Positions 7,037-12,491 of a stretch of DNA of 12,491 nucleotides are shown piece after piece; the first letter of the stretch is position 1; every line of letters begins with the position of its first letter. A program made the translations under genes and the position numbers. The DNA comes from CAYQAJ01 sp964415245 (GTDB taxonomy: Bacteria > Planctomycetota > Planctomycetia > Pirellulales > Pirellulaceae): contig CAYQAJ010000146.1 of assembly GCA_964415245.1 (NCBI GenBank), positions 1 to 12,491 on the forward strand, written 5' to 3'. The notes beneath the pieces were generated by a model. The model was not told the DNA's origin and ran no database searches. It saw only the letters and a program-made list of their open reading frames with translations.

Positions 7037-9040
7037 TTATTTTCTCATGAAGCGTCGGTCCAGCTCTTCGCGGGTAAAGATGAGCGCAGTCGGCCGGCCG
7101 TGGGGGCAGTGGTGCGCGTCCTGACAAAGGTGACGCTGCGACAACAGGGCGGCGATCTCGTCGTGCGACAGGCGGTCCCCCGCCTTGATCGCCGCTTTGC
7201 AGGCCACCATGTGCAACAGCTCGTCGACGAGATCACGCAGCTCCGGTGTCCTTCCGCCGTGTAAGAGATGCTCGGTCACCTGCTGCAGCACTTCGGTCGG
7301 GCTGAAGTTCGCCAGGATGGCCGGGTAATTCGACACCAGCACGGTGTCGCCCCCGAACGGTTCGACCGCGATGCCCAACGCCGCCAGTGCCTCGCGCGCC
7401 TCCAGCGCCGCCGCACACTCCGCCGCGGTCATGTGCACCGGCTCGGGCACCAACAGCCGCTGCGTTTCGATCGCACCCGAGAGCACCTTCTCGCGAAGCT
7501 GCTCGTACAGGATGCGCTCGTGCAAGGCGTGCTGGTCGATGACGAGCACGCCCTCTTCCCCTTCGGCCACAAGGTACCGATTGTGTACTTGAATGGCGGA
7601 AAGGCCGCGACGTGTGGGGGCGCCGCGATCGTCCGGCGACGCGGAGGAATCCTCGAATGCATCGGGCGATTGCTCTTCGGCCCGCGACCGGTCGGTCGGA
7701 CCATGCAGCGGCGGTTCTGCGCTTGCTCGATGTTGCGCCCCCGATAGCCCGACCGCTTCCGGCCTGCCTCTCAAGGCGCCCGATTCTGCCGGCAACGTGG
7801 GGCGGCCCAATCGAGTGAGCTGGATCGGCGTGCCCTGTGCGTCGTCGAATCGCAAATCCAATTCCCCGGGCGTGGACCCTGCGGAACCGCCCGCTTCCGA
7901 ATCGGAGTCGACCTGCCCTTTGGCCCAGGCCACGAGCTGACGCCGGTGCGCTTCGGCCTGCGCTTGGTCGAGCCCGCTCGATTCCGCACCTTCGCCCGGC
8001 GCCGAGGGGCCGATGTAGCTGGTCAGGTCGGAGGCCAGGAACTTCTTGCGCAAGGTACCCAGCATCAGGCTGTAGACGCGGCCCGAGTCGTGAAACCGCA
8101 CCTCCAACTTTGTGGGATGCACATTGACATCGACCGCGTCGGGGGGCATGTCGAGCCGCAGGAAGGCGATCGGATAGCGTCCGCTGATCAACAGGCCGCG
8201 GTAGGCTTCGCCCAGCGCGTGGGCCAGCGAGCGGTCGCGCACGTACCGCCCGTTGAGAAACAGGTACTGCATGCGGTTATTGGGTCGGCTCGCCTGCGGA
8301 TGCCCGACCCAGCCGACCAGCCGTGTGGGCCCGTCGCTCCCCGATACGCCGATCAGCGCCTCGGACACGTCGGCCCCGAACAGGGCGGCGATGCGCTCGG
8401 TCCAGGTTTCGGTGGGGGGAAGATCGTGGAGCACGCGGTCGTTGTGGCGCAGCGTCATGTGAACCTGGGGGTGCGACAGAGCGACACGCGAAAACGCTTC
8501 GGCCAAGTGTCCCATCTCGGTCTGCGTCGTGCGGAGGAACTTGCGTCGCACGGGCGTATTGAAGAAGAGCCGCCGCACCTCGACGGTGGTTCCCGACGCA
8601 CAGCCACAAGGGGCGACCGGCCGGGCTTCGCCGCCCACCACTTCGAGCTCCGCCCCTTCGTGCGCCGCCGCCGTTCGACTGCGGATCACAAGGTGGCTCA
8701 CCTCGGCCATCGAGGCCAGCGCTTCGCCGCGAAATCCCAGCGTGCGGACGTGGAACAGGTCGTCGGCATCGCTGATCTTGCTGGTGGCGTGACTGGCGAT
8801 GGCCAGCGGCAGCTCGTCGGCCTCGATTCCGCAACCGTTGTCGGTCACCCTAAGCAGCTCGCTCCCCCCCTGCCCTATTGCCACGTCGATCCGCGTGGCG
8901 CCGGCGTCGAGCGCATTCTCCAGCAGCTCCTTAAGCGCGCTGGCCGGCCGCTCGATTACCTCGCCGGCGGCGATCTTGTTCACCACCGAGGGGGAAAGCC
9001 GACGGATCGTCGGCGCCGAATCCGTTCTAGGCAAGGTCAT
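7037..9040 (-). CDS. mutL: DNA mismatch repair protein MutL (endonuclease type)
   Basis: This ATPase and nicking endonuclease acts after MutS finds a mismatch. The 667 residues fit the family. The N-terminal GHKL ATPase shows NKIAAGEVIERP (21-32), ELLENALDAG with E41 as likely general base, DNGCGI (67-72), SHATSKI and GFRGEAL (102-108). The transducer domain includes VDVNVHPTKLEVRF. A proline/serine-rich, probably disordered linker covers about 345-485. The C-terminal domain carries DQHALHERILYE (502-513), which fits the DQHA(x)2E(x)4E metal site, plus ACKAAIKAGD (about 613) and CPHGRP (645-650). Together these mark a nicking MutL of the kind found in bacteria lacking MutH. The start ATG lies within the last codons of the upstream response regulator (14-nt overlap), suggesting translational coupling. 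No mutS is in the window. Confidence 0.97.
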   Translation of the reverse strand: MTLPRTDSAPTIRRLSPSVVNKIAAGEVIERPASALKELLENALDAGATRIDVAIGQGGSELLRVTDNGCGIEADELPLAIASHATSKISDADDLFHVRTLGFRGEALASMAEVSHLVIRSRTAAAHEGAELEVVGGEARPVAPCGCASGTTVEVRRLFFNTPVRRKFLRTTQTEMGHLAEAFSRVALSHPQVHMTLRHNDRVLHDLPPTETWTERIAALFGADVSEALIGVSGSDGPTRLVGWVGHPQASRPNNRMQYLFLNGRYVRDRSLAHALGEAYRGLLISGRYPIAFLRLDMPPDAVDVNVHPTKLEVRFHDSGRVYSLMLGTLRKKFLASDLTSYIGPSAPGEGAESSGLDQAQAEAHRRQLVAWAKGQVDSDSEAGGSAGSTPGELDLRFDDAQGTPIQLTRLGRPTLPAESGALRGRPEAVGLSGAQHRASAEPPLHGPTDRSRAEEQSPDAFEDSSASPDDRGAPTRRGLSAIQVHNRYLVAEGEEGVLVIDQHALHERILYEQLREKVLSGAIETQRLLVPEPVHMTAAECAAALEAREALAALGIAVEPFGGDTVLVSNYPAILANFSPTEVLQQVTEHLLHGGRTPELRDLVDELLHMVACKAAIKAGDRLSHDEIAALLSQRHLCQDAHHCPHGRPTALIFTREELDRRFMRK

Positions 9041-10605
9041 ATTTATCGAGCTTTCGATACAACGTCCGTGCCCCGATCTTCAGGATGCGGGCGGTCTCTT
9101 CGCGGTTGCCGCCGGTCAATTTGAGCGTCTGCTCGATGGCCCACCGCTCGATGTCCGGCAGCGAGCGGCCCACGAGCTCCTCGGCCGAACCCGTGGCCGA
9201 GAGCGCGGTGCTCGGCGCCGGCCCAGCCAGCTCCGGCGGCAGGTCGTCCACGTCCAATTGGCCGTCGCAGTCGAGCACCACCATGTGGTCGATCACGTTG
9301 CGCAGCTCCCTTACATTCCCCGGCCAATCGTACGCGAAAAAGCGGCGCATGACGGCCGGTGTCACCATTTTGACGGGGCTGCCGTGCCGCCGGGCGAACT
9401 GCCGGCGGAAATGGTCGACCAGCGGAACGATGTCGTCGCGGCGCTCGCGGAGTGGAGGCAGGTCGATCGTGACGATCTTCAGGCGGTAATAGAGGTCGTT
9501 GCGAAACGTGCCCTGCTCGATGGCTCGCTCCAGGCTGCGATTCGTGGCCGACAGCACGCGCACGTTGACGCTGGCCGGCTTGTTGTCGCCGACGCGCGTG
9601 ATCTGACGCTCCTCCAGCACACGCAGCAGCTTGATCTGCGTCGCGATGGGCATGTCGCCCACTTCGTCGAGAAACAGCGTCCCCCCGTTGGCGTACTCGA
9701 ACTTGCCGACGCGGTCGGTCAGGGCGTCGGTGAAGGCTCCCTTGACGTGCCCGAACAGCTCGCTTTCGACCAGGTGCTCGGCCACGGCGCCGCAGTTCAG
9801 GGCCACGAAGGGCTTACTCTTGCGGGGACTGTTCTGGTGCAACGCCTGGGCCACCAGCTCCTTGCCGGTTCCGCTCTCGCCGGTAATGAGCACGCCGGCG
9901 TCGGTGGGGGCGATCCGCCGCATGCGCTCCAATACTTGCAGCATTTTTTCGCTCGAAGCGACGATGCCCTCGAAGCCGAACCGCTCGTCGAGCCGCCGGT
10001 GCAGCTCGAGNNNNNNNNNNGCAGCCCGGCCAGCAACGCCTGGCCCCGGCTACCGTCGGCCAGGAGCAGGGTCCGGCCGAGCGGTTCGGTGCGCGGGTCG
10101 GGTCCGGCCTGACGCCAGACCGGAACCGCGAACCACTGCGGCAGCGGGCGTGGCCCCCGAGGGGCCGCCGGTGCAGCTCGAGGTTCCGCTGGCGCAAATG
10201 GGTCGACGCGGCCGCCTTGCCCACGACGGCCCGTAGTCGGGCCGCGGTGACGGGCTTTTCCAGAAAGTTGAAGGCCCCCTTCTGCATGGCCTCGACCGCC
10301 TTGGGCACCGATCCGTGTCCCGTAACCACGATCACCTCGCAATCGGGGAGCGACTCCCGAGCCTTGGCCAGGATTTCCATGCCATCGACTTCGTTCATGA
10401 CCAGGTCGGTCACCACGACGTCGTAGGTGTCGCGCTGGATGAAACTGGCCCCTTCCGGCCCGGAGGTGGCGGTGGTGCAGGGATAGCCTTCCCGCTCGAG
10501 GATTTCGGACATGGCCTCGGCGTGCTGCCGGTCGTTATCCACGATCAGCACGCGTACCGACGAGGCAGCGGCTTCGGCCGAGTCGGCGACAGAGGGCTGC
10601 GACAT
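9027..10605 (-). CDS. Sigma54-dependent NtrC-family response regulator, interrupted by an assembly artefact
   Basis: The gene is split into two frames. Codons 1-141 run from 10605 to 10183 and the rest from 10010 to 9027. Omitting the intervening 172 nt joins them in frame as 468 residues, normal for the family. The receiver domain has D23/D25, phospho-acceptor D67 in VVVTDLVM, T95 and K117 in FLEKPV. The AAA+ domain has Walker A GESGTGKE (185-192), the sigma54-contact loop GAFTDA (232-237, canonical GAFTGA), Walker B TLFLDE (252-257) and DWPGNVRELRN. A Fis-type helix-turn-helix ends the protein (GGNREETARILKIGARTLYRKL). It should activate sigma54 promoters when phosphorylated, probably by the kinase encoded just upstream. 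mutL overlaps its 3' end by 14 nt. The gene is probably intact in the organism; see the segment at 10011-10182. Targets are unknown. Confidence 0.9.
9992..10010. repeat. 19-bp direct repeat, left copy, at the broken join in the response regulator
   Basis: GCCGCCGGTGCAGCTCGAG ends exactly at the N-run. An identical copy lies at 10164-10182. On the minus strand both encode LELHRR in the regulator's frame, so they mark the point where the two true halves meet. Confidence 0.9.
10011..10182. other. 10-N gap plus 162 bp of apparently foreign sequence inside the regulator gene
   Basis: Ten N's (10011-10020) are followed by 143 bp (10021-10163) that do not belong to the regulator, then the second 19-bp repeat copy (10164-10182). 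The 143 bp are about 78% G+C by my count, against about 70% in the 50 bp to the left. In one minus-strand frame they read RPLPQWFAVPVWRQAG and, further on, TLLLADGSRGQALLAGL. This resembles the start of the ketoreductase structural subdomain of modular polyketide synthases (WFYVPxWxR ... LxxAD ... L). That match is from memory over some 45 residues only. A chimeric contig end joined by the scaffolder is the likeliest explanation. Confidence 0.75.
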
Positions 10606-10688
10606 GCCAGCGATAATACAAAACTCGCTGCGGAGCGACCAGAACCCCGCGACTCACGCACAGGGTCGAAATGACCCAACCGTGGGAT

Positions 10689-10776
10689 AATGACCAATCA
10701 CCAAATCCAAATGACCAATGCGGCTCACCCGGCGCACGGGACCCAATTGGTCATTTGTGCATGGACATTGGTCATT
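10689..10776. repeat. Nested inverted repeats of AATGACCAAT between kinase and regulator genes
   Basis: AATGACCAAT occurs at 10689-10698 and 10710-10719. Its inverse, ATTGGTCATT, occurs at 10746-10755 and 10767-10776. The inner pair extends to a perfect 12-bp stem (10708-10719 with 10746-10757) around a 26-nt loop. The outer pair forms a 10-bp stem, and the spacers between stems are short (11 nt on each side when measured between the 10-mers). The whole lies in the 208-bp spacer 10606-10813 and could fold as a two-step hairpin or cruciform. Confidence 0.8.
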
Positions 10777-10813
10777 CGGCGGTCTGTCGCTCAGTGCGCT
10801 CGGCGGCCCGTTG

Positions 10814-11593
10814 CTACGACGCAGTGGCCCCGCCACCATCGGTAAGACCCGACGTGAGTCGCGCCGGCCGGGGAAACTCGATCGTGAACTTCGTCCCGTG
10901 CCCCAGGGCGCTTTGCACGTCGATCCGTCCGCCGTGGGCCTCGACGATTTTGCGCGCCGTGGGAAGCCCCAGTCCCGAACCGCCGTTCTTCGTCGAGAAA
11001 AACGCCTCGAACATCCGCAGCGCGGTCTTGGCGTCCATCCCGCAACCCGAGTCGATCAAGTCGAGCGCCACTCCCTTCCGTGTAACGTAGGTGCGGGCCA
11101 GAAGCTGGCCGCCATGGGGCATGGATTCGAGCGCGTTTTTCACCAGATTCACCACCGCCGACTGCAGCGTTTCCGGGTCGATGAGAATCACCGGCAAGTC
11201 GGGGTCGAGATAGCGGACCACCTCCACGCCCGCGGCCTGGGCCTGCGGCTCGAACAGGTCGAGCGCCTGCTCGATCTGCGCGTTGAGGCTTCCCGGTCGC
11301 AGATCGAGGTGCCGCAGCCGGGCGATCTTGAGAAAGTCGTTCAGCAGGTTTTCCAACCGGGTGCACTGCTGCTGCACGATGTCGATCTTGGTCAGCGCCC
11401 TGCGACCCTGGCGCGTCTGCACATCCTTGAGATCCTCCGCCAGCAGGTCCATGTTCAGGCGGATGACCGACAGCGGCGTCTTGATCTCGTGCGCCAGTGA
11501 ACCAGCCAGTTCGGCCAGCTCGTTGTATTGGGCCGCGAGCCCCTGGGGCTCATCGTTCGGGCTGTCGAGCGAATTCTCGTTCTCGGGGAACAT
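10814..11593 (-). CDS. Soluble NtrB-like sensor histidine kinase without a sensor domain
   Basis: The 259-residue protein is almost only a kinase core. After a short acidic N-terminus comes the HisKA dimerisation helix with phospho-acceptor H35 in LAHEIKTPLS. The HATPase_c domain shows the N box with N153 (VVNLVKNALES), the G1 box DSGCGMD (181-187), an F box MFEAFFSTK and the G2 box GGSGLGL (204-210). There is no signal peptide, membrane span or PAS/GAF domain, so it is probably cytoplasmic and relies on a partner protein or its short N-terminus for input. The frame is open upstream to 11851, but that would overlap pnp and translate the hairpin at 11626-11675. The ATG at 11593 (MFPENENS) is preferred, though without a strong Shine-Dalgarno site. 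The NtrC-type regulator 208 bp downstream is the obvious partner. The signal sensed cannot be told from sequence. Confidence 0.92.
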   Translation of the reverse strand: MFPENENSLDSPNDEPQGLAAQYNELAELAGSLAHEIKTPLSVIRLNMDLLAEDLKDVQTRQGRRALTKIDIVQQQCTRLENLLNDFLKIARLRHLDLRPGSLNAQIEQALDLFEPQAQAAGVEVVRYLDPDLPVILIDPETLQSAVVNLVKNALESMPHGGQLLARTYVTRKGVALDLIDSGCGMDAKTALRMFEAFFSTKNGGSGLGLPTARKIVEAHGGRIDVQSALGHGTKFTIEFPRPARLTSGLTDGGGATAS

Positions 11594-11625
11594 GGTCGAC
11601 GATTGGAGCCTGTCCGAACAACGTG

Positions 11626-11675
11626 GGGGACCGGCGCGTTTTGCCGAGTCCGTGAGGCAAAACGGGCGTGTCCCC
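11626..11675 (-). terminator. Two-part hairpin between pnp and the histidine kinase gene
   Basis: The inner stem is CGTTTTGCC (11637-11645) with GGCAAAACG (11656-11664), 9 bp around a 10-nt loop. The outer stem is GGGGAC (11626-11631) with GTCCCC (11670-11675), separated from the inner one by a 5 by 5 internal loop. It lies 28 nt after the pnp stop and 33 nt before the kinase start. There is no U-run after the stem on the minus strand, so it may attenuate or stabilise RNA, or belong to a dispersed repeat family, instead of being a classic terminator. Confidence 0.5.
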
Positions 11676-11702
11676 TTCTCTGAACGTTCTTCAGACGGGC
11701 TA

Positions 11703-12491
11703 TTAACGGCGCGGGCGTCCACCGCGGCCGCCATCGCCACCGTTCCCTCCTTCGCGGCGTCGCGGCGGGCGTCGGGGACGATCGCGATCCCCCTCCCGGT
11801 CGCGGTCCCGATCCCGGTCGCGGTCTCGTTCGCCTTCGCCGCCGGGGGCACCGGCGGTCACCAGCTCATCGGCCAGACCGAGCTCTTCCAGAGCCCGACG
11901 CCGGCTCAGCTTCACGCGGTCGTGGGCGTCGACGTCGATCACGAGCACCTTCATCGGGTCGCCTACGTTGCACACGTCGGCCACGCTGCTCACGTAGCCG
12001 GTCGAAAGCTCGCTGATGTGGCACAGCCCGTCGCGACCGGGGAGAATCTCAATGAAGGCGCCAAAATCCTTGATGCTGGTGACGCGGCCGTCGTAGATGC
12101 GGCCCACCTGCACGGTGGCCGTGCAGGCTTCGATTTGCTGCCGCGCCGCCTCGGCCCACTCCAGGTTCGAGCTGGCGACGGTCACGACGCCATCGTCGTC
12201 GACCTCGATCACGGTGCCCGTTCCTTCCTGAATGGCGCGGATGTTCTTGCCGCCGGGGCCAATCAGGGCGCCGATCTTGTCGGGCTCGATCTTCAGCCGC
12301 AACAGCCGCGGCGCAAAGGGCGAAATGTCGTCCTTGGGACGCGCGATCGTCGTCAGCATGGCACGCAGAATCTCGATCCGCGCGTCGCGCGATTGTGTCA
12401 GCGTGGCGGCAATGATCTCCTCGCTGATGCCGCCGATCTTCAAATCGAGCTGGATGCCGGTGATGCCGTTCTGCGTGCCGGCGATCTTGAA
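11703..12491 (-). CDS. pnp: Polyribonucleotide nucleotidyltransferase (PNPase), C-terminal part (runs off right edge)
   Basis: PNPase degrades RNA 3' to 5' by phosphorolysis, often in the RNA degradosome. 262 residues are visible. They begin in the last catalytic RNase PH domain (FKIAGTQNGITGIQLDLKI, matching the conserved GTxDGxTxxQxDxK stretch) and continue through ISEEIIAATLTQSRDAR. Then comes the KH domain (IEPDKIGALIGPGGKNI, with the GxxG loop), then S1 (VGRIYDGRVTSIKDFGAF ... GLCHISELS). The frame continues to the window edge, so an apparent TTG start at 12443 is internal. The tail of roughly 50 residues is low complexity: RDRDRDRDRE followed by arginine/glycine-rich sequence ending GGRPRR. 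Such basic, disordered tails are plausible RNA or partner contacts. The kinase gene starts 109 bp downstream. Confidence 0.97.
   Translation of the reverse strand, partial: FKIAGTQNGITGIQLDLKIGGISEEIIAATLTQSRDARIEILRAMLTTIARPKDDISPFAPRLLRLKIEPDKIGALIGPGGKNIRAIQEGTGTVIEVDDDGVVTVASSNLEWAEAARQQIEACTATVQVGRIYDGRVTSIKDFGAFIEILPGRDGLCHISELSTGYVSSVADVCNVGDPMKVLVIDVDAHDRVKLSRRRALEELGLADELVTAGAPGGEGERDRDRDRDRDREGDRDRPRRPPRRREGGNGGDGGRGGRPRR

Noticed and set aside
7946..9124. Plus-strand ORF of 392 residues opposite mutL
   Set aside because: Antisense of mutL. The low stop-codon frequency is explained by GC content.
8799..10112. 437-residue plus-strand ORF across mutL and regulator
   Set aside because: It crosses two real minus-strand genes and the N-gap, with no motif.
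9992..10182. Transposon or insertion with a 19-bp target-site duplication
   Set aside because: The insert has no terminal inverted repeats or transposase and begins with an N-run. The repeat is native coding sequence at the join. Misassembly is simpler.
10613..10618. TATTAT on the minus strand as a -10 box for the regulator
   Set aside because: No matching -35 element at 16-18 bp spacing, and only 7 nt from the start codon. Unsupported.
11594..11851. 86-residue N-terminal extension of the histidine kinase
   Set aside because: It would overlap the pnp tail in another frame and translate the hairpin at 11626-11675. The core protein starts well at 11593.

Overview
The window is high-GC (about 63-65% by eye) chromosomal DNA that looks like a member of the Planctomycetes, probably near Pirellulales. 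Four things point there: a DUF1587/1595/1592/1588/1585 cytochrome-like protein paired with a DUF1552 protein, a planctomycete-style A24 prepilin peptidase, a fused dehydroquinase/shikimate dehydrogenase, and intergenic stretches of short 7-15 bp repeats. The lineage is inferred from gene content only. Two runs of N (100 and 10 bases) show that this is a draft scaffold, probably a metagenome bin.

All nine genes lie on the minus strand, so transcription runs from high to low coordinates. In that order they are: the 3' part of pnp (PNPase KH, S1 and Arg/Asp-rich tail); a short soluble histidine kinase; an NtrC-type sigma54 response regulator; mutL, overlapping the regulator by 14 nt; the fused aroDE; aroK, with repeat clusters on both sides; a prepilin peptidase whose 5' end is lost in the 100-N gap; a secreted 825-residue DUF1592-family protein with two CxxCH haem motifs; and, running off the left edge, the first 67 codons of a DUF1552 protein with a Tat-like signal.

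The kinase and regulator form a likely two-component pair. aroDE and aroK supply three of the seven shikimate-pathway steps. The DUF1592 and DUF1552 proteins form the usual planctomycete exported pair. The prepilin peptidase would serve type IV pili or type II secretion, although no pilin or secretion gene is in view.

The main anomaly is in the regulator gene. A 10-N gap plus 162 bp, bounded by a perfect 19-bp direct repeat, breaks the frame. Removing exactly 172 nt restores a normal 468-residue NtrC-like protein. The extra DNA reads like a piece of a polyketide synthase, so a chimeric join is the best explanation. The second theme is intergenic: three unrelated families of short repeats, each partly arranged as inverted arms, and several GC-rich hairpins. 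I found no tRNA, rRNA, CRISPR array, transposase or phage gene, and no convincing new multi-gene system.
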